From PALSA-911 sp963839645 (lineage in GTDB: Bacteria > Pseudomonadota > Alphaproteobacteria > Acetobacterales > Acetobacteraceae), in assembly GCA_963839645.1 (NCBI GenBank), contig CAWIVZ010000001.1, forward strand, positions 682,001 through 746,000: a stretch of DNA of 64,000 nucleotides. The letters are read 5' to 3'. Below the pieces are notes generated by a model. The model ran no database searches, was not told the origin of the DNA, and saw nothing but the letters and a program-made list of their open reading frames with translations. Positions 1 to 9,436 of the stretch are shown here, one piece after another (position 1 is the stretch's first letter; each line of letters opens with the position of its first letter). The translations under genes and the position numbers were made by a program.

Positions 1-2
1 CG

Positions 3-1076
3 CGTGCCACGCTGTCCACCATGTTCTCGGTTTCCACGATCGGCTTCACCGTGGGCATGCTGGTGGGTCCGGTCTGCTATCGCTGGGCCAGTCCGGCGCG
101 GCTTGTGCTGGGGTTCGGGCTGCTGGTGGCGATGGGCTGGGCGCTCGCCGCGATGGCGCCCAACCTGGTGGTCCTGGCCATCGCCTACGGCCTGTTGTTC
201 GGCCTGGGCGGCGGGTTTTGCTACAACCTGCTGGCGCAGATGCTGAACCTCAGCGTCTCCGCGCGCCGGCGCGGCATGGCCAACGGCGTCCTGACCGCGT
301 CCTTCGCGCTGGGGGCCGCGCTGTTCGCGCCGCTCTGCGGCCTGGCATTGAAACAATATGGGCTGCGGCCGACGCTGTTCGGCATGGCCGGCATCACCCT
401 GACCGCGACGCTGCTGGCAAGTGTGCTGGTTGCCAATGCCCGCGTCAGCCTGCGCACCGCCGCCAGCCTGCTGGGCAAGGCGCAATCCAGTCAGCCGGCC
501 CGCACCTTTCCGCTGATGTGGCTGGGCTTCGCGCTGGGCGCCGGCGTCGGGCTGCTGAGCCTGTCCAGCGCTGCGCCGATCGTCGCCAGCTATGGCGGGC
601 AACTGACGGAATCGCTGCTCGGCACCGCGACGGTGGCGATGGCGGCCACCATCGGCCGCCTGTGCGGCGGCGCGTTGTCCGATTGGCTGCCGGTGAAGGC
701 CACCATCGTCGGCGCGCATGTGCTGGGGGCCGGGGCGATGGGGGGGCTGCTGCTGTATCCCTCGGCCGGCATGGCGGTGGCCGCGATGTCGCTGGCCTGT
801 CTGGGCTACGGCCTGCTGTCCGGCAGCTACGCCGCAAGCCTGGCGCGGTATTTCGGTCCCGGCCTGTTCGGGCGGATGTCCGGGCGGCTGTACACGGCCT
901 GGGGGTTGGCGGGCATCGCCGGCCCCTGGGTGGCGGGCACCGCGTTCGACCGAACCGGCGCCTACACCGCCGCCATCGTGATCGCCGCCTGCGCGATGTC
1001 CGTCGGCGCCGTGCTCAGTCTGGCGCTGCCGCCGGCGCCGGTGCCCTCGCGCGCCCCGGCTCTGCGCACCCGGTAG
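3..1076 (+). CDS. MFS transporter, 5' end cut by the window
   Basis: Major facilitator superfamily permease of unknown substrate in the inner membrane. The frame is open to the first base of the window, and the residues before the first ATG (position 21) already look like a membrane-protein interior, so the true start lies upstream. About 350 residues are seen, forming roughly ten hydrophobic segments, with the loop after segment 4 containing ARRRGMANG, a typical MFS inter-helix loop. A second repeat begins near residue 160 after a short polar linker. The general look is that of the oxalate/formate antiporter-like branch, which is only an impression. It ends 52 bases before a CoA hydrolase gene on the same strand. 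The substrate cannot be read from sequence. Confidence 0.8.
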   Translation, partial: RATLSTMFSVSTIGFTVGMLVGPVCYRWASPARLVLGFGLLVAMGWALAAMAPNLVVLAIAYGLLFGLGGGFCYNLLAQMLNLSVSARRRGMANGVLTASFALGAALFAPLCGLALKQYGLRPTLFGMAGITLTATLLASVLVANARVSLRTAASLLGKAQSSQPARTFPLMWLGFALGAGVGLLSLSSAAPIVASYGGQLTESLLGTATVAMAATIGRLCGGALSDWLPVKATIVGAHVLGAGAMGGLLLYPSAGMAVAAMSLACLGYGLLSGSYAASLARYFGPGLFGRMSGRLYTAWGLAGIAGPWVAGTAFDRTGAYTAAIVIAACAMSVGAVLSLALPPAPVPSRAPALRTR

Positions 1077-1128
1077 CCCGATCCGCGCTGCGATTGTATA
1101 GACCACGGCAGGCAAAAGGGACCCGCGC

Positions 1129-2133
1129 ATGACCGAACAGACCGTGATCGCCCGCAAGGACGGCCGCATCGGCCGGATTTTGATGAACCGGCCGAAGGCG
1201 CTGAACGCGCTGGATATCGAGATGATCCGCGGCATCGCGGTCGCGCTGGAGCAGTGGCGCAACGACCCGCACGTGCATGCCGTGGTGATCGAGGGCGCCG
1301 GCGACCGCGCGTTCTGCGCCGGCGGAGACATCCGCGCCGTGCGCCAGGCCTCGATGGAAAACCGGCGCAAGGACGTGGAGGCGTTCTTCGCCGAGGAATA
1401 TGCGCTCAACCAGGTGATCGCGACCTATCCCAAGCCGTATGTCGCGCTGGTCGACGGCATCTGCATGGGCGGCGGCATCGGCGTATCCGTGCATGGCGCC
1501 TATCGCGTGGCCAGCGAGCACGCGATGTTCGCCATGCCGGAGACCGCGATCGGCTTCTTCCCGGATGTCGGCGCCAGCTACTTCCTGCCGCGGCTGCCCG
1601 GCTCGGTCGGGATGTATCTTGCCCTGACCGGGGCGCGCGTGCTGGGAGCCGATTCGGTGCATGCGGGGCTTGCCACCCATTTCGTGCCGCGCTCGAAGAT
1701 GGTCGGGCTGTCGGCGGCGCTGGCGCAGGAAGGGCTGGCGGCGCTGGGGCAATTCGCCGAAACCGCGCCGACCGGCACGCTGGTCGCGCAACACGCCGTG
1801 ATCGAGCATTGCTTCAACGTCGGCAGCGTGCAGGAGGTATTCCGGCGCCTGGAGAACCAGGGTGGAGAATGGGCCACGGCGACGCTTGCGACCCTGCGGG
1901 CGATGTCGCCGTCGTCTCTGCTCTGGTCGATGCGCCTGATCCGCGAGGGCGAAGACCGCGATCTGGCGCAATGCCTGACGGCCGAACTGAAGCTGACGCG
2001 CACCGTGACCGCCCATCCGGATTTCCTGGAAGGCGTGCGCGCCATGGTCGTGGACAAGGACCGCCAGCCGAAATGGCAGCCGGCGCGGATCGAGGATGTC
2101 GATCCCGCGGGGATCGGCAAGATGTTTGCCTGA
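1129..2133 (+). CDS. 3-hydroxyisobutyryl-CoA hydrolase (crotonase fold)
   Basis: Cytosolic crotonase-superfamily enzyme that would hydrolyse 3-hydroxyisobutyryl-CoA in valine breakdown. It has 334 residues, the usual length for this hydrolase and longer than a plain enoyl-CoA hydratase. The oxyanion-hole motif CAGGD is at residues 63-67, and the second segment CMGGGIGVS at 112-120. The signature ETAIGFFPDVGASYFLPRL (138-156) carries the acidic pair Glu138 and Asp146 expected of the hydrolase group. The C-terminal block ending in DKDRQPKW is also typical. The start is the ATG that gives a normal N-terminus; the ribosome binding site is weak. A plain enoyl-CoA hydratase is the main alternative but fits the length and motif less well. 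Confidence 0.88.
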   Translation: MTEQTVIARKDGRIGRILMNRPKALNALDIEMIRGIAVALEQWRNDPHVHAVVIEGAGDRAFCAGGDIRAVRQASMENRRKDVEAFFAEEYALNQVIATYPKPYVALVDGICMGGGIGVSVHGAYRVASEHAMFAMPETAIGFFPDVGASYFLPRLPGSVGMYLALTGARVLGADSVHAGLATHFVPRSKMVGLSAALAQEGLAALGQFAETAPTGTLVAQHAVIEHCFNVGSVQEVFRRLENQGGEWATATLATLRAMSPSSLLWSMRLIREGEDRDLAQCLTAELKLTRTVTAHPDFLEGVRAMVVDKDRQPKWQPARIEDVDPAGIGKMFA

Positions 2134-2190
2134 CGCAGCCCGGACCTGCGCCAGGGGGATAACAAAACGCTCGGCAGGACGCAGGCGGCT

Positions 2191-3477
2191 GTGAAAAGCT
2201 GCCTCAAAATGTCCGAGGCAGAGATGGCGTTTGCAGCAGCCGACACTGGCGCCGCTAACATCGGTAGTATTGAGACCGGTCAGTCCTGGGTGGCGGCCTG
2301 CGTCGCGTTGGCAATTCTGTCGCTGTCCTATGGCGCGCCGCTGGTGGTTGTCGTCGCCCTGAAGCCGATTGCTGCGGAGCTGGATACCGCCCGGTCCGCG
2401 CCGGCCATTGCCGGATCGCTCGCGTATCTCGGGTCCGGCCTCGGCGGGATCATGATGGGGTGGCTGGCCGAACGGGTCGGCGTGCGCGCAGTGGTGGCGT
2501 TTGGTTCCGTCATGGTTGGCATCGGGCTGTATGTGTCTAGCCAGGGTGGACTGACCAGCCTGTATCTCGGTTATGGCCTGCTGGTCGGGCTGATCGGCAC
2601 GTCCGGGATGTTCGCGCCGCTGATGACCTACGTGACCCGCTGGTTCGACCGCAAGCGAGGTACCGCGGTCGCGCTGATATCGTCTGGCCAGTACATCGCC
2701 GGGGTCGTCTGGCCGGCGCTCTTCCAGCTGGGGATCGAGCGTTTTGGCTGGCGCCGGACGATGGCGAGCTATGGGCTACTGGTGGTCTGCACGGTCCTAC
2801 CCCTCGCAATGGTGTTCCTCCGCCGGCCGCCGGGATACGCCGCGCCCGGCACGGCCGATTCCGGGCCGGCATCCGGGCGGCCCGTATTGGGGCTGCATCC
2901 CAATCTGGCGCTTGGCGTTCTCGCGGTTGCGACGTTCTTCTGCTGCGTGACCATGTCCATGCCGCTGCAGCATCTGGTGGCGTTCTGCAGCGATCTTGGA
3001 TTCACCGCTTCGCACGGCCCGGCGATGCTGTCGCTGCTGCTGGCCTGCGCCTTTCTCAGCCGGCAGTTCTGGGGTTGGCTGGCGGACCGGATCGGCGGGC
3101 TGCGCACCGTGCTTGCTACCTCGGCGTGTCAGGCCGTGGCGATGAGCCTGTTCCTGACGACGCAGAACGAATACGGGCTGTTCACAATCTCCGCTATTTT
3201 CGGTTTCGGCTTTGCCGGGCTGATCCCCGGCTATGTGCTGACGGTGCGCGAACTGTTCCCGGCGCGGGAGGCGAGCTGGCGGGTGCCGGTCATCCTGTTC
3301 CTCGGCCTGACCGGAATGGCCACTGGCGGCTGGCTGGCCGGGGCCATGTATGATTATTTCGGATATTACGCACCGGCGTTTCTTGCCGGGATCGTCGCCA
3401 ACCTGGCTAATCTGGCGCTGATCGGGTCGCTGGTCTGGCGCAGCCGGTCGAGCGGATATCGTCCGGTGCTCGCGTAG
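2191..3477 (+). CDS. MFS transporter
   Basis: Twelve-segment MFS permease of 428 residues in the inner membrane; substrate unknown. The loop after segment 2 reads GWLAERVGVRAVV, the classic MFS motif A variant, and the loop after segment 4 reads RWFDRKRGTAVAL, as in monocarboxylate or oxalate/formate-type carriers. The second half has a matching GWLADRIGGLRTV loop near residue 295. A GTG start at 2191 and an ATG at 2209 (MSEAEMAF) are both possible; neither has a strong ribosome binding site. It is co-directional with the preceding CoA hydrolase, 57 bases downstream, so export or uptake of a branched short-chain acid is conceivable but only inferred from position. Confidence 0.85.
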   Translation: MKSCLKMSEAEMAFAAADTGAANIGSIETGQSWVAACVALAILSLSYGAPLVVVVALKPIAAELDTARSAPAIAGSLAYLGSGLGGIMMGWLAERVGVRAVVAFGSVMVGIGLYVSSQGGLTSLYLGYGLLVGLIGTSGMFAPLMTYVTRWFDRKRGTAVALISSGQYIAGVVWPALFQLGIERFGWRRTMASYGLLVVCTVLPLAMVFLRRPPGYAAPGTADSGPASGRPVLGLHPNLALGVLAVATFFCCVTMSMPLQHLVAFCSDLGFTASHGPAMLSLLLACAFLSRQFWGWLADRIGGLRTVLATSACQAVAMSLFLTTQNEYGLFTISAIFGFGFAGLIPGYVLTVRELFPAREASWRVPVILFLGLTGMATGGWLAGAMYDYFGYYAPAFLAGIVANLANLALIGSLVWRSRSSGYRPVLA

Positions 3478-3513
3478 CCCCAAAAACGCCTGGCCCTCAG
3501 TAAAGGATCTCGC

Positions 3514-4341
3514 ATGGCGGAATATCTCTGCACCACCTGCGGCGCCCAGTATCCCCCCTCCGACACGCCGCCACCGGGCTGCCGGATCTGCCAGGACGAG
3601 CGGCAGTATATCGGCGCGCTCGGCCAGGGCTGGAGCACGCTGGCGCTGATGCGGCGCAACCATTTCTGCAACTTCCGGCAGATGGAGCCTGGGCTGATGG
3701 GCATCGGCCTGGTGCCGCAATTCGCCATCGGCCAGCGCGCGCTGCTGGTGCGCCATCCCGCCGGGAACGTGCTGTGGGACTGCATTCCGTTCATTGATGA
3801 CGCGGCGATCGAAATCGTCGGCGCGCTGGGTGGGATCCGTGCCATCGCCATCTCTCATCCGCATTACTACACCGCGATGGCCGACTGGGCGCGGGCGTTC
3901 GGTGCGCCGATCCTGCTGCATGCGTCCGACCGGCAATGGGTGACCAGGCCAGACCCGGCTGTTCAGTTCTGGGATACCGCCACGCACGAGATCGCGCCGG
4001 GGCTCACCCTGATCAACTGCCCGGGGCATTTCACCGGCGGCACCGTGCTGCACTGGGCCGATGGCGGACGTGGCAAGGGCGCCGTGCTGTCGGGTGACAT
4101 CCTGCAGGTGATGCCGGACAAGCGGCTGAGCTTCATGCGCAGCTATCCGAACATGATCCCGCTCGATGCCTCCACGGTCCGCCGCATCGCCGAGACCATG
4201 GCGCCCTGGGAATTCGACACGATCTACGGCGCGTTCCATGAACGGGTGATCGCCACCGGCGCCAAGGCGGTCCTGGACTACTCGGTGCGGCGCTATCTGG
4301 CGGCGGTCACCGCCCCACCGTTGGACCCACCGGCGGGCTGA
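3514..4341 (+). CDS. Metallo-beta-lactamase-fold hydrolase with N-terminal zinc ribbon
   Basis: A 275-residue soluble protein. Residues 6-26 hold two CxxC pairs (CTTC and CRIC), a rubredoxin-like zinc ribbon. From about residue 60 a metallo-beta-lactamase-like fold follows: SHPHYYTAM near 110-120 in the position of the HxHxD metal motif, CPGHFTGG near 170, and SGDILQVMPD near 190. The first motif reads HPHYYTAM, so the usual Asp is replaced, and metal content may differ from the standard binuclear site. The ribosome binding site is weak, but the ATG gives the zinc ribbon at the very N-terminus. It ends 13 bases from the convergent malic enzyme gene. Substrate unknown. Confidence 0.75.
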   Translation: MAEYLCTTCGAQYPPSDTPPPGCRICQDERQYIGALGQGWSTLALMRRNHFCNFRQMEPGLMGIGLVPQFAIGQRALLVRHPAGNVLWDCIPFIDDAAIEIVGALGGIRAIAISHPHYYTAMADWARAFGAPILLHASDRQWVTRPDPAVQFWDTATHEIAPGLTLINCPGHFTGGTVLHWADGGRGKGAVLSGDILQVMPDKRLSFMRSYPNMIPLDASTVRRIAETMAPWEFDTIYGAFHERVIATGAKAVLDYSVRRYLAAVTAPPLDPPAG

Positions 4342-4354
4342 CGGTTCTTCTCCG

Positions 4355-6647
4355 CTACCGCTGCGCCGCCTGGTAGGCGGCGAGGCAGGCCATGTCGACG
4401 ATCTGGCTGACGGAGGCGTCCATCGGCACGATCTGCGCGGCTTCGCTCATGCCGATCAGCAGCGGCCCGATGGTGCTGCCGCCGCCGAGCCGCGGCGCCA
4501 GGCGGGAGGTGATGTGGGCCGAGTGCAGGCCGGGCATCACCAGGACGTTGGCCGGCCCGGTCAGCCGGCAGAACGGATACAGCGCCCGCAGCGCCGGTTC
4601 CAGCGCGACGTCCGGGCTCATTTCGCCGTCGTACTCGAAATCCACCTTGCGGCTGTCGAGGATGGCGACGGCCTCGCGCATCGTTTCCGCGGCATGGTGC
4701 ATCGGGTTGCCGAAGGTGGAGTGCGACAGCAGCGCCACGCGCGGCTCGTGGCCCAGGCGGCGGGCGGCCTCGGCGGCGCCGATGGCGATGTCGGCGAGTT
4801 CCTCGGCGTTGGGGCGGAAATGCATCAGCGTGTCGGCGATGAAGATCGCCGAGCCGCGCATGCCGAGCATCAGCGTCAGCCCGAAGGCGATGCGGCCGGG
4901 CGCGGGCTCGATGACGTGGCCGATATCCTCCAGGCAGACGGCGGCGGAACGGGTGAGGCCGGTGACCATCGCGTCGGCGTCGCCGGTGGCGACCATGCAG
5001 GCGGCGAAGACGTTGCGGTCCTGGTTGACCATGCGCTGGCAGTCGCGCTGCCAGGAAGCCCTTGCGCTGCAGCTTGGCCGTAGAGGAAGTCGACGTATTT
5101 GCTGTTGGTGACCGACAGCCGCGCGTTGTGGATCTCGATGCCTTCGATGACGCCGAGCCCCAGCGCGTCCAGGGTCGCGCTGCACCCGATCCTCGCGGCC
5201 GATCAGCACCGGGGTGCCGTAGCCGGCGTTGCGGAAGGCGACCGCGGCGCGCACCACCTTCTCCTCCTCGCCCTCGGCGAACACCACCCGCTTGGGATGG
5301 GCGCGCACGCGCTCCATGATGGCGTCGAGCGCGTTGGCGGTGGGATCGAGCCGGCCCGACAGGTCGCGCGCATAGCGGCGCAGATCGGCGATCGGCTTGC
5401 GGGCGACGCCGCTGTCCATGGCGGCCTTCGCCACCGCCGGCGGCAGCCAGGAGATCAGGCGCGGGTCGAAGGCGTTGGGAATGATGTAGTCCGGCCCGAA
5501 GCTGAGCCGGCGGCCGGCGGAGGCGTTGTGCACCTCGTCCGGCACGTCCTCGCGCGCCAGCTTCGCCAGCGCCTCGGCGGCGGCGATCTTCATCGCCTCG
5601 TTGATGGTGCTGGCCCGCACATCCAGCGCGCCGCGGAAGATGTAGGGAAAGCCGAGCACGTTGTTGACCTGATTGGGATAGTCGCGTGCGGCCGGTGGCG
5701 ATGATGGCGTCGGCGCTGACGGCGCGGGCTTCCTCCGGCGTGATCTCCGGGTCGGGGTTGGCCATGGCGAAGATGATCGGCTTGGCCGCCATCTGGCCGA
5801 CCATGTGCCTGGGTCAGCGCGCCCTTGGCCGACAGGCCGAAGAACACGTCGGTGCCTTCCAGCGCCTCGGTCAGCGTGCGCGCCCGGGTGACCGCGGCGT
5901 GGGCGGATTTCCACTGGTTCATGCCCTCGGTGCGGCCCTGGTAGACCACGCCCTTGGTGTCGCAGAGGATGACGTGCTCGGGCCGCATGCCCATCGCCTT
6001 CAGCAGCTCGACGCAGGCGATGGCCGCGGCGCCCGCGCCGTTGACCACCAGCTTGCGTGTCGCGCAGGTCGCGACCCGGTCAGGTGGCAGGCGTTGATCA
6101 GCCCGGCGGCGGCGACGATGGCGGTGCCGTGCTGGTCGTCATGAAAGACCGGGATGTCCATCAGCTCGCGCAGGCGCTGCTCGATGATGAAGCATTCCGG
6201 CGCCTTGATGTCCTCGAGATTGATGCCGCCGAAGCTCGGGCCGAGATAGCGCACCGCATTGACGAATTCCTCGACGTCCTCGGTGTCGACCTCCAGATCG
6301 ATGCCGTCGACGTCGGCGAAGCGCTTGAACAGCGCGACCTTGCCCTCCATCACCGGCTTGGAGGCGAGCGCGCCGAGATTGCCGAGGCCCAGCACGGCGG
6401 TGCCGTTGGAGATCACGGCGACCATGTTGCCCTTGGTGGTGTAGTCGTAGGCGAGGTTGGGGTCGCGGGCGATGTGCAGGCAGGGCTCGGCGACGCCGGG
6501 CGAATAGGCGAGCGACAGGTCGCGCGCGGTGGTGAGCGGCTTGGTCATGCGGGTCGCGAGCTTGCCGGGCGGGCAGGCGGCGTGCAGCGCCAGCGCTTCC
6601 TCGCCGGAAACGCGCGCTGTCCGTTGGTCGATATTGCCGTCGGCCAT
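4355..6647 (-). CDS. maeB: NADP-dependent malic enzyme with phosphotransacetylase-like domain (frameshifted here)
   Basis: Converts malate to pyruvate with CO2 release; the C-terminal half is a phosphotransacetylase-like regulatory domain, the two-domain form common in proteobacteria. The N-terminal domain shows TKPLTTARDLSLAYSPGVAEP and the nucleotide-binding stretch NGAGAAAIACVELL; the second half begins near ERVRAHPKRVVFAEGEEEK and ends in DMACLAAYQAAQR. The start at 6647 is set by a strong AGGGAGGA site. The coding frame changes near 6060, 5812, 5690, 5185 and 5075, always by what looks like one extra base, giving an expected product of about 760 residues if corrected. Protein identity stays high on both sides of each break, so sequence error is likelier than a dead gene. 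Divergent from mutS. Confidence 0.85.
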
Positions 6648-6762
6648 GGGCTTCCTCCCTGGAAATTCCCGAGTCATTTGATCGGACATCATGCGTTGGC
6701 GGCCGCGCGGATGGAAGCTTCTGCTTCGCAGCGGCGGACCGGGCGAGGTAAATCCATGGCGG

Positions 6763-9384
6763 ATGGACGACACCGCAGCCCGAGCCGACACGAGCAACGA
6801 TCCCCGACCGGGCGCCTCGCCCGCCATGGCGCAATGGTTCGCCACGAAGGCGGAACACCCGGACGCGCTGCTGTTCTTCCGGATGGGCGATTTCTACGAG
6901 ATGTTCTTCGCCGACGCCGAGGCCGCCGCCGCCGCGCTGGACATCGCGCTGACCCATCGCGGCGAGCATGACGGCGCGCCGATCCCGATGTGCGGCGTGC
7001 CGCGTGCACGCGGCGGAGAGCTATCTGGCGCCGGCTGATCCGCCGCGGCTTTCGCGTCGCCGTCGCCGAGCAGATGGAGGACCCGAAGCGCGCGCCGGGA
7101 AAGCGCCGATCCGCGCGAGGTCGTCCGGCTGATCACGCCGGGCACGATCACCGAGGAGGCGCTGCTGGAGGCCGGGCGGCCGAACCTGCTGCTGGCGCTG
7201 GCCGGGGACGGCGGCCGGCTCGGCGCCGCCTGGCTGGACGTCTCCACCGGGCTGTTCGAGACGCTGGCGCTGGCGCGGGCCGGAGCTGCCGGCGCTGCTG
7301 GGCCGGCTCGATCCGGCGGAGATCCTGGCGCCGGCCGAGCTGGAGCTGGGCGACTGGGCGGCCGCGCGGTCGCCGGAGCCGGTGCGCCTCGCCGCCGCTG
7401 ATGGCCCGGCGGCGGCTGGCGGAGGCGTTCGGCGCCGCCAGCCTGGATGCGTTCGGCAGATTCTCCGACGCCGAGGCGGTCGCGGCCGGCGCTGGCGCTC
7501 GACTACGTGCGCGCGACGCAGGCGGGCGAGCTGCCGCGCCTGTCGCACCCGGCGCCGCAGGGGCAGGCCGGCGCGCTGGAGATGGACGCGGCGACGCGCG
7601 CCAGCCTGGAAATCACTGCGCGCCCGCGACGGCGGCACGACGCACACGCTGCTGGCGCGCGGTGCAGCGGACGCTGACCGCCGCCGGCGCGCGGCTGCTG
7701 GCGGCCTGGCTGGCGGCGCCGCTGACCGACCCGGCGGCGATCGCCGCGCGGCAGGATGCCTGGTCCTGGCTGCTGGCCAACGCCGACGCGGCCGGCCGGC
7801 TGCGGGCGCTGCCTGCGCGCCGCGCCGGACATGGCGCGGGCGTTGGGCGCGGCTGTCGCTCGGACCGCGGCGGGCCGCGCGATCTGGCGGCGTTGCGCGA
7901 TGGCCTGGCCGCGGCGCGAACGGCGCCGCGAGGCGCTGGACGGCCCGCTGCCGGATGCTGCTCGGCCGAGGCGCGCGACGCGCTGGCGGTCGATCCGGCG
8001 CTGGCGAAGCTGCTGGCCGAGGCGCTGGCCGATCCGGCGCCGACGCGGCTGGACGATGGCGGCGCGATCCGGCCGGGTTTCGATGCCGAACTGGATGCCG
8101 AGCGCGGGCTGCGCGACGACAGCCGCCGGGTGATCGCCGGGCTGCAGCTCGACTACGCGCAGCGATACGGCGTCGCCAGCCTGAAGATCCGCCATCACGC
8201 GCAGCTCGGCTACGTGATCGAGGCGCCGGCCGCCGCGGTGGAGAAGCTGCGCGAATTTCCGGAACTGACGTTGCGCCAGGGCATGGCGAACGGCGCGCGG
8301 TTCACGCACGCCGGAACTGTCCGAACTCGACCGGCGCATCGCCGAGGCCGGCGAGCGCGCGGCGGCGCGCGAACGCGCGGTGTTCGCGCATCTGGTGCGC
8401 AGATCGCTCGGCCATGCCGACGCGCTGGCGCGCCTGCGCCGACGCGCTGGCGCTGCTGGATGTCGGCGCAATCGGCGGCCAGGCTGGCCGAGAACGGGAC
8501 GCTGGTGCCGCCCGGCGGTGACCGGCGGGGCGGAATTCCTGATCGACCGGCCGGGCGGCATCCGGTGGTGGAGGCGGCGCTCGCGGGCACGCGCCGCCTT
8601 CGTGCCGAACGACTGCGACCTGTCGCCGGAGCGGCGGGTGCTGCTGCTGACCGGGCCGAACATGGCGGGCAAATCGACCTTTCTGCGCCAGAACGCCTTG
8701 ATCGTGATCCTCGCCCAGGCCGGCCTGCCGGTGCCGGCGGCAGGCGGCGCGGATCGGCGTGGTGGACCGGCTGTTCTCCCGCGTCGGCGCCGCCGACGAC
8801 CTGGCGCGCGGGCGCAGCACCTTCATGGTGGAGATGACCGAGACCGCGGCGATCCTGCACCAGGCGGGGCCGCGCAGCGCTGGTGGTGGTGGACGAGATC
8901 GGCCGCGGCACCGCCACGCTCGACGGGCTGGCGATCGCCTGGGCGGTGCTGGAGGCGCTGCACTCGCAGGTGCGCTGCCGCACCATCTTCGCCACGCATT
9001 TCCACGAACTTGCGGAACTCGCGGATCGAGCTGCCGCGGCATCGCGCCGCATACGATGCGGGTGAAGGAATGGAAGGGCAGCGTGGTGTTCCTGCACGAG
9101 GTGGCGCCGGGCGCGGCGGGGCGGTCCTGGGGCGTGCATGTCGCGGAACTGGCCGGCGTGCCGGCGCCGGTGGTGAGGCGCGCGGCGCGCTGCTGGCCGC
9201 CTGGAAAAGCGCGGCGGGCGCGGCGCCGAAGGCCGCGGCGCTGCCGCTGTTCGCCGCCGCGCCGCATGCGCCGCCACAAGCGGAGGTTGCTGCCGAACCG
9301 GACCGGCTGCGTGAGGCACTGGCGGCGATCGACCCCGATCGGCTGTCCCCGCGCGAGGCGCTGGAAGCACTCTATCGTTGCTGA
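6763..9384 (+). CDS. mutS: DNA mismatch repair ATPase MutS (many frameshifts)
   Basis: Recognises base mismatches in DNA and starts repair with MutL. The mismatch-binding domain is visible at the start (FFRMGDFYEMFFADAE, with the Phe-x-Glu motif in the DFYEMF segment). The ATPase domain shows LLLTGPNMAGKSTFLRQ (Walker A, about 8640-8690) and VVDEIGRGTATLDGLA (Walker B and signature, about 8884-8935). At least ten single-base shifts break the frame between 7000 and 9200. Those resolved in detail are extra bases, for example near 7003, 7031 and 7104, where removing one C restores MCGVPVHAAESYLARLIRRG-like sequence. Corrected length would be about 865-870 residues, normal for MutS. The ATG at 6763 has a GCGAGG site some 14 bases upstream. 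Confidence 0.85.
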
Positions 9385-9436
9385 AATCGCTTGCTGCCTG
9401 TTTCCGGCGGAGAGACTGCTGGACTAGCATCCATTC

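Noticed and set aside
2797..4239. Minus-strand open frame of 480 codons
   Set aside because: Opposite an MFS transporter and the MBL-fold gene, with no recognisable domain.
6691..6763. Upstream ATG for mutS at 6691
   Set aside because: Adds a non-conserved stretch overlapping the divergent maeB leader; 6763 has a better binding site.
6990..9384. Programmed ribosomal frameshifting in mutS and glg genes
   Set aside because: Too many sites without a common slippery sequence, and all consistent with stray +1 bases.
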